A stretch of 64,000 bases of DNA from Bog-473 sp963726005 (GTDB lineage Bacteria; Actinomycetota; Acidimicrobiia; Acidimicrobiales; RAAP-2): contig CAVSAT010000004.1 of the NCBI GenBank assembly GCA_963726005.1, positions 248,001-312,000 of the forward strand, written 5' to 3'. Both the position numbers and the translations under genes were made by a program. Under the pieces are notes generated by a model. The model saw only the letters and a list, made by a program, of their open reading frames with translations. It did no database searches and had not been told where the DNA came from. How positions within the stretch are numbered: position 1 is the first letter of the stretch; the number at the start of each line of letters is the position of its first letter. Below are positions 54,408 through 63,682 of this stretch, one piece after another.

Positions 54408-56061
54408 ATGGCAAGAGGGCCGTTCTCATGGACGGCGCGGGGTGCCGGCGGCGGTCTCCCGGTGAGGACCGAGGGCGGCGCACCGACGACCATTCCGGAG
54501 ACGGTTGCGGCCACCGCCGAGCGGGACGGAGACCGAGTCGCCATTCGTGACGGCGCCACGTGTCTCTCGTACGCGGAGCTCTGCGAGGCCGGCCGCGACT
54601 TCGCCGCCGCTCTGACCGCCACCGGCCTGGTGCCGGGTGAACGGGTGGCGATCTGGTCTCCCAACAGCGTCGAGTGGGTCGTTGCCGCGCTCGGGATCTT
54701 CTCCGCGGGCGGGGTGCTGGTTCCCGTCAACACCAGGTTCAAGGGTGCCGAGGCGGCCGATCTGCTGCTGCGGAGCCGGGCCCGCGTCCTGGTGACCGTC
54801 ACCGGCTTCCTGGGTCACGACTACCTCTCCATGCTCAACGCCACGGGGGTGGAGCTGCCCGACCTCGATGCGGTTGTCGTGGCGCGAGGGCGCCCCACCG
54901 GGCGTGCCACCGATTGGCAGGGCTTCCTCGCCGGCGCCACGCCGGAGGCGCTGACCGAGGTCGATCGCCGCGCCGCCGCGCTCGGGCCGGACGATCCGTC
55001 CGACATCCTCTTCACGTCCGGGACGACCGGGGTCCCCAAGGGCGTCGTGATGACGCACGGGCGGACCCTCCGCGTCGCGACGGACTGGGTCGCCATGACC
55101 GGGCTCTCGGCCGGGGACGTCTACCTGATGGTCAATCCCTACTTCCACATGTTCGGTCTCAAGGCCGGGATCCTGGCCTCCGTCGCCAGCGGGGCGACGA
55201 TGCTTCCGGAGCCGGTGTTCGACGTGGATCGCGTGCTCTCGCGCGTGGCCGCCGAGCGTGTCACGGTGTTGCCGGGACCTCCCACCCTGTACCAGGCGAT
55301 CCTCGACCACCCGAGCCGTGACTCCCACGATCTGTCGAGCCTCCGGGTCGCGGTGACGGGAGCGGCGGACATCCCGGTCGAGTTGATCCGCCGCGTCCAT
55401 GACGAGCTGCCGTTCTCCACGATCGTCACGGGGTACGGGCTCACCGAAGGGGGGACCGCCTGCCGCGACGTCCGCGGACGACGACGCCGAAGCCATCGCC
55501 ACCACGGTCGGCCGGCCCCGGCCCGGGTTCGAGGTGCGCGTGGTCGACGGCGACGGGGCCGACGTCGGTGCCGGCGAGGCCGGCGAGGTGCTCATCCGCG
55601 GCGACAGCGTCATGGTGGGCTATCTCGACGCCCCCGACGAGACCGCGCTGGTCCTGTCTCCCGATGGGTGGCTGCGCACCGGCGACCTGGGTGTGATCGA
55701 CGACGCCGGTCGTCTGCGGGTCGTCGGGCGGGTCAAGGACATGTTCATCGTCGGCGGCTTCAACGCGTATCCCGCCGAGATCGAGAACGCGCTCCTGCGC
55801 CACCCCGCCGTCCGACAGGTGGCGGTGATCGGCATACCCGACGCCCGGCTGGGCGAGGTCGGCATGGCCTTCGTCGTCACGGGCCCCGAGCCCGTGACCG
55901 AGGCCGAGATCATCGAGTGGAGCCGCGAGCAGATGGCGAACTACAAGGTGCCGCGCGCCGTCTCCATCGTGGACGCGCTTCCCGTGAACGCCACCGGCAA
56001 GGTGCTGAAGGATGCGCTGCGCGCGGCGGTGGCGGACGCCCGGAGCGGGGCGGCCAGGTGA
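54408..56061 (+). CDS. Acyl-CoA synthetase (AMP-forming ligase, frameshift near 55462)
   Basis: About 550 residues of the ANL superfamily, activating a carboxylic acid to its CoA thioester. The P-loop LFTSGTTGVPKGVVMTHG, then YGLTEGG, then the C-terminal GWLRTGDLG and the lysine in NATGKVLKDAL are all present. From about base 55462 the C-terminal third (DDDAEAIATTVGRPRPGFEV onward) is in another frame, so one extra base is probable. ATG 54408 follows an AT-rich stretch. GTGA overlap couples it to the CoA transferase gene. Confidence 0.92.
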
Positions 56062-57306
56062 CGGAACCCGAACCGCAGGGTCTCGCCGCACTGGCCGACC
56101 TGCGCGTCGTGGAGCTCGGCGTCTGGGTCGCCGCGCCCGCGGCGTCCGCCCTCCTGGCGGATTGGGGCGCGGACGTCATCAAGGTCGAGCCCCCGACGGG
56201 AGATCCCATGCGCCACGCCTTCGGGTCGCTGGGGATCGGTACGGACTTCCCGAATCCCGCCTTCGCCCAGGACAACCGCGGGAAGCGCAGCGTGGTGCTC
56301 AACCTTCGTGACGCTGCCGAGCGGGCGCGGTTCGAGGACCTGCTCGCCTCGGCGGACGTCTTCCTCAGCAATCTGCGCCCGGACGCCCTCGACGCGCTCG
56401 ACCTGGAGCCGTCGAGCACGGTGGCCCGCCACCCCCGGCTCGTCTACTGCAGCGTCAGCGGGTACGGGCTGCGGGGCCCCGACCGGAACCGGCCGGCCTA
56501 CGACATCGGCGCGTTCTGGGCCCGATCGGGCCTCTCGGTCCAGCTCGCCAACGGCGAGGGCGTCCCGCTCAACGCGCGCGGCGGCATCGGGGACCACATC
56601 AGCGGGCTCGCCGCCCTGGCGGGGCTGCTGGCCGCCGTGCTCGAGCAGCGCCAGACCGGCCACGGGCGCGTCGTGGAAGTGTCGCTCCTGCGGACCGGGA
56701 CCTACGTCCTCGGTTGGGACCTCAGCCTCCAGGCCACCGTCGGCAAGGTCGCACGCGCCGAGGCGCGGGACTCGAACCAGACCCCGTTGATGAACTCCTA
56801 TCGGACGGCCGACCGCGCGCTGGTTCTTCTTCACGGGCCTCGAAGCGGACCGGCACATCGCCAACGTGTGTCGGGCCCTCGGGCGCCCCGATCTGCTCGC
56901 CGACCCCCGCTTTGCCGATGCGACCGCCATCCGCCGCAACCGCAACGACGTCATCGCCCTGCTCGACGAGATCATCGCGGGGCAGACCCTCGACGTCTGG
57001 GCCGATCGCTTCGACCGCGAAGGCGTGTGGTGGGCACCGGCGCAGGGCCCGGCGGACGTCCTGGCGGATCCGCAGCTGGCGGCGAACGACGGCTTCCTCC
57101 AGGCGCGGGACGCCGCCACCGGTGCGACCCGGCGCTCGGTCAACGGACCGGTCAGCTTCTCGGATCTCCCGCTGCGCCCGGCGCCGCCCGCGCCGGCGCT
57201 CGGGGAGCACAACGACGCGGTGTTCGCCGAACTGGCCACGCGACGCCGGCCGGCGGGGCCGGTCAGCCCTGAGCCCGGGCCCGGGCCAGCAGCCCCCGGG
57301 CGATGA
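56058..57306 (+). CDS. Class III CoA transferase (frameshift near 56818)
   Basis: About 415 residues of the CaiB/BaiF family. It starts at GTG 56058 with LRVVELGVWVAAPAASALLA, then DWGADVIKVEPPTGDPMRH, DNRGKRSVVLNL and RLVYCSVSGYGLRGP. The aspartate-bearing loop is NARGGIGDHISGLAALAGLL. After SNQTPLMNSYRTADRA the conserved tail (WFFFTGLEADRHIANV onward) lies in another frame, implying one extra base near 56814-56821. The C-terminus overlaps the opposing acyl-CoA dehydrogenase gene by 44 bp. Paired with the ligase, it offers an ATP-free route to acyl-CoA. Confidence 0.9.
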
Positions 57307-58435
57307 CGAGCCGCTGAATCTCGTTGGTCCCCTCGCCGATCACCATGAGGGGCGCGTCGCGGTAGTAGCGCTCCACGGGCAGGTCGGTGGTGTAGCCCAC
57401 CCCGCCGTGGATGCGCATCGCCTCCATGCTGAGCTCGAGCGCGGTCTCGCTGGCGAACAGCTTGGCCATCCCGGCCTCGACGTCGCAGCGCAGCCCCTGC
57501 TGTCGCCGATCCGCCGCGTTGCGGGTCAGTAGCCGCGCCGCCTCGAGGCGCGTCGCCATGTCGGCCAGTTTCAGCTGGATCGCCTGGTGCTCGGCGATGA
57601 CCTTGCCCATCGTCTCGCGCTGCTGGGCGTAGGCCAGCGCGGCGTCGAAGGCAGCGCGGGCGACACCGACGGCCCGCGCCGCGATGTTGATGCGGCCGAC
57701 CTCGAGCACGCCGAGGATCTGGGGCAGGCCGCGTCCCGGTTCCCCGATGAGGTTGGCTGCGGGGATGCGGTGGTCGGCGTACGCCATCTCGACGGTCTCG
57801 ACCCCGCGGTAACCGAGCTTGCCCACATGCTTGCTGACGGAGATCCCCTCGAACTGCGGTCCCGGCTCCTTCTCGACGATGAACGCGGAGATGCCCTCCT
57901 CGGAGCGGGCCGCAAGGGCGACGATGGCGGCACGCTCCCCGTTGGTGACCCAGGCCTTGGTGCCGTTGACGACGTACTCGTCGCCGTCGCGCTGGGCGCG
58001 GCAGGAGATGTTGCGCGTGTCGCTCCCGGCATCGGGCTCGGAGAGGGAGAGGGCGCCGCGGCGTTCCCCGGCGGCCATGGACGGCAGCCACCGACGCTTC
58101 TGCTCCTCGTCGCCGTGCGTGAGGATGAGGATCGCGGCCATGGTGTGGGTGTTCACGATGCCGGTCAGGCTCATCCAGCCGTAGGACAGCTCCTCGATCA
58201 CGCCGATGTACGTCAAGAGGTCGAGGCCGAGGCCTCCGTACGCCTCCGGGATGGTGACGCCGAACAGGCCGAGCTCGCGCATCTGTTCGACGATCCCGGC
58301 GGGAAACGTGTCGGTCCGCTCGAGCTCGGCGACGACGGGCATGACCTCGCGCTGGACGAATTTGCGGACGGTCCCGATGATCTCGGACCGGACGGCCTCG
58401 TCCACCGCGACGGGCTCGCTCACGGCGATAACCAT
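57263..58435 (-). CDS. Acyl-CoA dehydrogenase
   Basis: A 390-residue classical acyl-CoA dehydrogenase. Blocks include LSLSEPDAGSDTRNISC, GTKAWVTNGERAAIV, MRIHGGVGYTTDLPVERYY and the catalytic GEGTNEIQ. It starts at ATG 58435; GTG at MVIAV-SEP is an alternative start four residues later. The divergent type 1 operator at 58448 is 12 bp upstream. It should be active on its own, unlike the split pairs elsewhere. The 44-bp overlap with the CoA transferase gene on the opposite strand may point to an error in that gene's tail. Confidence 0.93.
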   Translation of the reverse strand: MVIAVSEPVAVDEAVRSEIIGTVRKFVQREVMPVVAELERTDTFPAGIVEQMRELGLFGVTIPEAYGGLGLDLLTYIGVIEELSYGWMSLTGIVNTHTMAAILILTHGDEEQKRRWLPSMAAGERRGALSLSEPDAGSDTRNISCRAQRDGDEYVVNGTKAWVTNGERAAIVALAARSEEGISAFIVEKEPGPQFEGISVSKHVGKLGYRGVETVEMAYADHRIPAANLIGEPGRGLPQILGVLEVGRINIAARAVGVARAAFDAALAYAQQRETMGKVIAEHQAIQLKLADMATRLEAARLLTRNAADRRQQGLRCDVEAGMAKLFASETALELSMEAMRIHGGVGYTTDLPVERYYRDAPLMVIGEGTNEIQRLVIARGLLARARAQG

Positions 58436-58447
58436 ACCCTTCGCTGA

Positions 58448-58467
58448 TGTTGACGTCGATCTCAATT
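58448..58467 (+). promoter_or_regulatory. Type 1 operator, copy H
   Basis: TGTTGACGTCGATCTCAATT lies between the divergent acyl-CoA dehydrogenase (start 58435) and acyl-CoA synthetase (start 58487). It is 12 and 19 bp from the two start codons, so it can control both genes at once. Confidence 0.8.
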
Positions 58468-58486
58468 CGGAGAAGAATGTTTCCCC

Positions 58487-60010
58487 ATGGCTTCGGGCCT
58501 CATGCATCTCGGGCTCGAGTCGGCGGCCGCCCGCTTCCCGGAACGACCGGCGGTCCTGGCGGACGAGGAGGTCTGGACCTTCGGGGACCTGGACCGTGCG
58601 GGCAACGGCTTCGCGCGACACCTTGCCGCGCAAGGGGTCGGGGCCGGCGATCGCGTCGCCGTCATGACGTCGAATCGCCCCGAGTTCGTGGTCGCCGTGC
58701 ACGCGGTGAGCAAGCTCGGTGCGGCCGCCGTGCTGCTGAACCCGGGGTGGAAGTCCCTCGAGGTCGAGCACGCCATCGGGCTGACCGCGCCGCGCCACGG
58801 GGTCGCGGACGGGCCGGCTGCCGCGTTGCTGTCCGAGGTCCTGGGCACGGCACAGGTCTTCGACCTCGACGCCGCCCAGGCGCCCGGGACACTGGAGCCG
58901 AGTTGCTCCGCTGCTGCGCCCGCGGCAACCGTGCGGGAGAGCGACGACGTCGTGCTGGTCTTCAGCTCCGGGACGACCGACCGGCCGAAGGCGGTGCGCC
59001 ACACGCACCGGTCCATCTGCCGGGGCACCGAGCACTGGGTCGCCGCGCTGGGCCTGGGTCACGACGACCGGTTCCAGGTGGCCACCCCGCCCTCGCACAT
59101 CCTGGGCCTCCTGAACCTCCTCGCTGCCGCGGCGGCCGGCGCGACGGTCCGTCTGCATCGCCGCTTCGACCTCGACGAGGTGCTCGGCCGGATCGAATCG
59201 GAGCGGATGACGCTCGAGATGGCGGTCGCCCCGATTGCGCTGGCCATGGCCAACCACCCCGAGCTGGAGCGCTACGACCTCTCGTCGCTGCGCTACATCA
59301 TGTGGGGCGCCACCCCCGTCACGCCCAGCGTGGCCGAGACGGTGACGGCACGCACGGGCGTCCGCTGGCTCCCGGCCTACGGGGCCAGCGAGGTCCCGGT
59401 CATCGCGGCCAATCCGGTCGGCGACCCCGGCGCGTGGCGGCTCGATTCGGCGGGACTGCCGCCGGCACACGTGACACTGCGGGCCGTCGACCTGGATACC
59501 GGAGCGGTGCTCGCCGCGGGCCAGGTGGGCGAGATCCAGGTGCAGAGCCCCTCGGCCATGGCGGGGTACCTGCCGGAGGAGGACACCGCCGGCGCGTTCG
59601 ACGACGGGTGGTACCGCACGGGTGACGTCGGGTGGCTCGAGCCGGAGGGTTGGGTGCACCTCACCGACCGCTGCAAGGAGATGATCAAGGTCAGCGGGTT
59701 CCAGGTCGCTCCGGCGGAGATCGAGGGCGTTCTCCTCGGGCAACGCGGCGTGATCGATTGCGCGGTCTTCGGAGTCGCCGACGAGCGCGCCGGCGAGGTC
59801 CCGGTCGCCGCCGTCCAGCTCGAGCCCGGCTCCGATCTCACCGCTGGGGAATTGCGGGACGTGGTCGGCCAGGCGCTCGCCACCTACAAGCGCCTGCACC
59901 ACGTGCTGATCGTCGATGCAATCCCGCGGACACCGTCGGGCAAGGTGCTCCGCCGCACGCTGCGCGACGAGTGGGCGCCGATCGTGGCCCCCACGACCGC
60001 GGCGACGTAG
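58487..60010 (+). CDS. Acyl-CoA synthetase (AMP-forming ligase)
   Basis: A 507-residue ANL-superfamily ligase, uninterrupted. The P-loop is VFSSGTTDRPKAVRHTH; the usual Gly after SGTT is Asp. It also has AYGASEVPVIAANPVG, GWYRTGDVGW and the C-terminal lysine in RTPSGKVLRRTLRDEW. It activates a carboxylic acid to the CoA ester in the cytoplasm. It heads a rightward operon with two dehydrogenase genes and an enoyl-CoA hydratase, and the type 1 operator lies 19 bp upstream. The substrate is not visible. Confidence 0.93.
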   Translation: MASGLMHLGLESAAARFPERPAVLADEEVWTFGDLDRAGNGFARHLAAQGVGAGDRVAVMTSNRPEFVVAVHAVSKLGAAAVLLNPGWKSLEVEHAIGLTAPRHGVADGPAAALLSEVLGTAQVFDLDAAQAPGTLEPSCSAAAPAATVRESDDVVLVFSSGTTDRPKAVRHTHRSICRGTEHWVAALGLGHDDRFQVATPPSHILGLLNLLAAAAAGATVRLHRRFDLDEVLGRIESERMTLEMAVAPIALAMANHPELERYDLSSLRYIMWGATPVTPSVAETVTARTGVRWLPAYGASEVPVIAANPVGDPGAWRLDSAGLPPAHVTLRAVDLDTGAVLAAGQVGEIQVQSPSAMAGYLPEEDTAGAFDDGWYRTGDVGWLEPEGWVHLTDRCKEMIKVSGFQVAPAEIEGVLLGQRGVIDCAVFGVADERAGEVPVAAVQLEPGSDLTAGELRDVVGQALATYKRLHHVLIVDAIPRTPSGKVLRRTLRDEWAPIVAPTTAAT

Positions 60011-61047
60011 TGGACGTCCGGCTCTCCCCCGAGCAGCGCGCGCTGCGCGACTCGGCGGTGCAGGTCGTCGAGCGCCTCGGCGTGCGCGCCGTGGCGCAAC
60101 TCGATGACCGCGAGCGTGCGGGGAAGCTCGACGCGGCCGTGGACGCCTCGGGCTGGCGGGAGCTGCGGACGCCGGCAGAGGACGGCCGTCCGTGGGCGTC
60201 GCCGGTCGAGGTCGCGATCGTGGCCGAGGAGCTCGGCCGGGGTCTGGCCGACGTCGCCCTCCTGGGCCCCACTCTGGCGGCGGAGCTCCGCCGACTTTCC
60301 GGCACCCCGGCCACCACCGCGCGCGAGACGGTCGCGCTGCGCGCGGGTCTGGCGGAGCCGGCGTGTGCGGTGGACGGGCTCGTGGCAGCCGGAGCGGTGG
60401 CGATCGACGCGGCGGCCGCCACGTCGGCGTTGGTGCTCGTGGCCGGTCCCGGGGGGTATGCCGTCGGCGCGGTCCCGATCGCCGGCGTCGCGACCGGGTC
60501 CGACCTGACCAGGCCGGTGGCGGGCCTCGCGCCGACGGCGACGCCGATCACGGGACAGGGCCGCCTACTCGACGACAGCGCGCTCGACGCCTGGCGGAGC
60601 CTCGGCCTCGCCGTCACGTGTGCCGACCTCGTCGGCACGATGCGGGGTGCGCTCGCGCTGGCGTGCGACTACGCCGTGGCGCGCCGCCAGTTCGGGACCG
60701 CCGTCGGTTCCTTCCAGGCCGTCCAGCACCTCCTGGCGGACGCGTGCGTCGCCCTGGAGGGGTCCCGCAGCATCGCGCTGCACGCGGCATGGGCGGTCGA
60801 CGCGCTGCCGAGCGCCGATGCGCTGGCCGCGGCATCGGCGGCCAAGGCCTACTGCGCCCGCGCCGCGCGCGACGTGTGCGAGACGGCCATTCAGGTGCAC
60901 GGTGGCATCGGCAACACCTGGGACTGCCTCGCCCACGTCTTCCTGCGGCGGGCACTCTTCTCCACCGACGTGCTCGGGGGTGTCGGGGCCAACCTGGACC
61001 GGGTGCTCGCGGCCCGCGGCGTGGAGGGCGACGATGGACTTCGGTGA
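60010..61047 (+). CDS. Acyl-CoA dehydrogenase, short partner subunit
   Basis: A 345-residue acyl-CoA dehydrogenase family protein, clearly shorter than usual. The N-terminal and beta domains are reduced and rich in Ala, but the C-terminal YAVARRQFGTAVGSFQAVQH and IQVHGGIGNTWDCLAHVFL blocks are present. The end (DRVLAARGVEGDDGLR) has no GEGT motif, so the usual catalytic Glu is missing. GTG 60010 overlaps the ligase stop (TAGTG), and its 3' end overlaps the next dehydrogenase by 14 bp. It probably forms a heteromer with that protein. Confidence 0.9.
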   Translation: MDVRLSPEQRALRDSAVQVVERLGVRAVAQLDDRERAGKLDAAVDASGWRELRTPAEDGRPWASPVEVAIVAEELGRGLADVALLGPTLAAELRRLSGTPATTARETVALRAGLAEPACAVDGLVAAGAVAIDAAAATSALVLVAGPGGYAVGAVPIAGVATGSDLTRPVAGLAPTATPITGQGRLLDDSALDAWRSLGLAVTCADLVGTMRGALALACDYAVARRQFGTAVGSFQAVQHLLADACVALEGSRSIALHAAWAVDALPSADALAAASAAKAYCARAARDVCETAIQVHGGIGNTWDCLAHVFLRRALFSTDVLGGVGANLDRVLAARGVEGDDGLR

Positions 61048-62164
61048 CTCCGCCGACGAGCGCGCGTTCCGCCAGGGCCTGCGGGACTGGCTCGCCGGCA
61101 ACAATCCGGGCCTGCCACCGTCCTCGACGGCCGACGAGTACTGGGCCGGGCAGGCCGCCTGGCACCGGAAGCTCTACGACGCCGGGTTCTTCGGCCTGTC
61201 GTGGCCGACGGAGATCGGCGGCCACGGGCTCCCGAGCGTCTACGAGGTGATCCTCGACGAGGAGCTCACCGCGGCGGGCGCGCCACCGAGGCCGAGCGTG
61301 GGATACCTGGTGCAGGGCATCCTGCGCCACGGGAACGCCGACGTGCAGCGCCGCTTCCTGCCCGGGCTGGTGAGCGGTCGCGAGCGCTGGTGCCAGGGAT
61401 TCAGCGAGCCCGACGCCGGCTCGGACCTCGCGTCGCTGCGCACGTTCGCCGAGCGCGACGGCAACGAGTACGTGATCACCGGGCACAAGGTATGGACCAG
61501 CTACTCGGATACGGCCGACTGGTGCCTGGTGCTCGCCCGGACCGACCCGGACGTGCCCAGGCACCGGGGGATCTCCGCGTTCGTCGTCCCGATGCGTCAG
61601 AAGGGCGTGGAACAGCGGCCGCTCAAGATGATCAACGGGATCACGCGGGAGTTCGGCGAGGTGCTCCTCGATGGCGCCCGGGTCGACGCCGCGAACATGA
61701 TCGGAGAGGCGGGCCAGGGCTGGCCGCTGGCTATGACGGTGGTCAGCCACGAGCGCGAGCCGGGCGAGCTCGGCTACGTCGCCCGCTACGGCAAGCTCGT
61801 CAACGGGTTGGTCGACGTCGTCACGCAGCGCCCCGGTGCGTTCGGATCGGAGCCGCGGCGGGACCTCGCGTGGGCGATCGTCGAAGCCGAGATGCTGCGG
61901 TGTCACGTGAGCCGCCGGCTCTCGGACCGTCTCGACGGGCTCTCGCACGGGCCGGAGGGCTCGGTCGACAAGCTCCTCATGACCGCGGCCGAGCAGGCCG
62001 TGGGGCACGCGGCGCTCTCCATCGGCGGCCTGGCCGACCCGGGTGGAGACGACACGTGGCTGAAGGTGTATCTCTACAGTCGCGCCCAGGGCGTCATGGG
62101 CGGGACGTCGCAGATTCAACGCAACCTCATCGCGAGCCGGATCCTGGAGCTACCCACCTCATGA
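61034..62164 (+). CDS. Acyl-CoA dehydrogenase, probable catalytic partner subunit
   Basis: A 376-residue FadE-type acyl-CoA dehydrogenase. It has GFSEPDAGSDLASLRTFAE, YVITGHKVWTSYSDTADW, and a C-terminal GVMGGTSQIQRNLIASRIL. Glu240 in SHERE is the candidate catalytic base, as in heteromeric FadE proteins. It overlaps the preceding subunit gene and the following hydratase gene (ATGA), so all three are coupled. Together the ligase, both subunits and the hydratase make an acid-to-3-hydroxyacyl-CoA module. Confidence 0.92.
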   Translation: MDFGDSADERAFRQGLRDWLAGNNPGLPPSSTADEYWAGQAAWHRKLYDAGFFGLSWPTEIGGHGLPSVYEVILDEELTAAGAPPRPSVGYLVQGILRHGNADVQRRFLPGLVSGRERWCQGFSEPDAGSDLASLRTFAERDGNEYVITGHKVWTSYSDTADWCLVLARTDPDVPRHRGISAFVVPMRQKGVEQRPLKMINGITREFGEVLLDGARVDAANMIGEAGQGWPLAMTVVSHEREPGELGYVARYGKLVNGLVDVVTQRPGAFGSEPRRDLAWAIVEAEMLRCHVSRRLSDRLDGLSHGPEGSVDKLLMTAAEQAVGHAALSIGGLADPGGDDTWLKVYLYSRAQGVMGGTSQIQRNLIASRILELPTS

Positions 62165-63051
62165 GCACCTACGACCTTCCCGACGAGTTGCAGGTCCGCA
62201 CGGACGGACCGGTGCGCGTGATCACGTTGAACCGTCCCGAGCACCTGAACGCGACCAACCACGTGCTCCACGGCGCCCTGGCCGCCTTGTTCCCGCAGCT
62301 CGATGCCGACGAGGACGCCCGGGTCGCGGTCATCACCGGCGCGGGCCGGGCCTTTTCCGCCGGGGGCGACTTCGGCTACATCGACGAGCTGGCGAGCGAC
62401 GCCGCCCTCCGCCACACGTCGCTCACCCACGGCCGCCAGATCGTGACGGGGATGATGCGGTGCAGGCTGCCGATCATCGCCGCCGTCAACGGCCCGGCGG
62501 TCGGGCTCGGCTGCAGCATCGTGGCGCTCTCCGACATCGTGTTCATGGCGGAGAGCGCGCACCTTGCCGATCCTCACGTGCTGCTCGGGCTCGTCGCCGC
62601 CGACGGCGGGCCCGTGGTGTGGCCGCTGCTCACGAGCCTGCAGTTGGCCAAGGAGTACGCGCTCACGGGGGACCGGATCCCGGCCCGCCGCGCGGCCGAG
62701 ATCGGACTCGTCAACCATGTCTGTGCGGACCAGGAGGTGCTGGACCAGGCCATGGCCTGTGCCCATCGGATCGCACGCCTGCCGAAGGGGGCGGTCGAGG
62801 ACACCAAACGGGTGATCAACATCCAGCTCGAACGCGCCGTCCTGGCGTCGCTCGACTTCGCGCTCAGCGCGGAGGACCGGTCGTTCCGGTCGCCCGAGCT
62901 CCGGGCCAACCTCGACGAGCGGCTCAGGCCCGACCGGCCCACGGAACGGGTGACGCCCGGCCGCGGCGTGTCAGTCAGGGAGCGGTGGGTTCGCCGCCCC
63001 GCTGTCCTGCCCTGTCGGCGAGCCATCCGCCGAGCGCCTCGCCGGCGTTGA
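62161..63051 (+). CDS. Enoyl-CoA hydratase/isomerase family protein (end uncertain)
   Basis: A crotonase-fold protein of about 260-296 residues. It has VITLNRPEHLNATNHV, oxyanion loop AGRAFSAGGDFGYI and VNGPAVGLGCSIVALSDIVF. The end after LRANLDERLRPDRP is Arg-rich (RRAIRRAPRRR) and overlaps the opposing GntR gene by 77 bp. This looks like run-on past the true end. One indel near 62940 would stop it at about 62950, as is usual for the family. It is coupled to the acyl-CoA dehydrogenase by ATGA. Confidence 0.87.
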   Translation: MSTYDLPDELQVRTDGPVRVITLNRPEHLNATNHVLHGALAALFPQLDADEDARVAVITGAGRAFSAGGDFGYIDELASDAALRHTSLTHGRQIVTGMMRCRLPIIAAVNGPAVGLGCSIVALSDIVFMAESAHLADPHVLLGLVAADGGPVVWPLLTSLQLAKEYALTGDRIPARRAAEIGLVNHVCADQEVLDQAMACAHRIARLPKGAVEDTKRVINIQLERAVLASLDFALSAEDRSFRSPELRANLDERLRPDRPTERVTPGRGVSVRERWVRRPAVLPCRRAIRRAPRRR

Positions 63052-63643
63052 GCACGTGCTCCTCGGCGATGGCGCGGGCGGCCGCGCCGTCGCCGCGCTC
63101 CATCGCGTCGAGCAGCGCGGCGTGCTCGCGGCGGCTGCGCCTCTCCTGCTCGGGGAAGAGTTCGAAGTAGTTGCCCGGCACGACCCTGACCGCCTGGCGC
63201 AGGTGCGTGAGCAGGCGCGGCGAACGCGCCGAATAGTTCAGTGCCCGGTGGAAGTGCCGGTTGGCCTCGACGACGCGCTCGGACCGCTCGATGGCGCCGG
63301 CGAGCTCCCGGAGCCGGGACAGCTCCGCGGGCGTGATGCGTGCCGTCGCCATCTCGGCCGCCTTGCCGGCGAGCGCGGCCAGGATGGCAAAGCTGTCCAC
63401 GGCGTCTTCGGCGGTGATCCCCACCACCGTCATGCCGCTGCGCGGCGTGATGTCGACCAGCCCCTCGTAGGAGAGCTGGAGGAGGGCCTCGCGCACGGGG
63501 GTCCGGCTGATCCCGAATTCCGCGGTGAGCTGGTCGAGATCGAGGCGGTCGCCGGGCTGCAGGCGGCCGGTCAGGATCCGGTCACGCAGTTCGCTGGCCG
63601 CCTGGGCCCGGACGGTGGTGCTGATCAGTTTGATATCTGACAT
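62975..63643 (-). CDS. GntR-family transcriptional regulator (FCD/FadR-like)
   Basis: A 222-residue GntR regulator. The N-terminal wing-helix region has TAEFGISRTPVREALLQLSY, and the C-terminal part is a helical FCD domain (ANRHFHRALNYSARSPRLL, HAALLDAMERGDGAAARAIA) that normally binds a metal and an acid ligand. It starts at ATG 63643 next to an AT-rich repeat and is divergent from the flavin monooxygenase gene, its probable target. Confidence 0.92.
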   Translation of the reverse strand: MSDIKLISTTVRAQAASELRDRILTGRLQPGDRLDLDQLTAEFGISRTPVREALLQLSYEGLVDITPRSGMTVVGITAEDAVDSFAILAALAGKAAEMATARITPAELSRLRELAGAIERSERVVEANRHFHRALNYSARSPRLLTHLRQAVRVVPGNYFELFPEQERRSRREHAALLDAMERGDGAAARAIAEEHVLNAGEALGGWLADRAGQRGGEPTAP

Positions 63644-63654
63644 ATTACATATTA
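63633..63654. promoter_or_regulatory. AT-rich repeat region, GntR operator candidate
   Basis: An AT-rich run beginning ATATCTGACATATTACATAT contains two direct CATATTA copies in an otherwise GC-rich region, at the start of the GntR gene and 28 bp before the monooxygenase start. This is a probable shared promoter and operator; the exact half-sites cannot be fixed by eye. Confidence 0.45.
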
Positions 63655-63682
63655 GCTTCGATCAGGTCCGAATAGGGGAGCG

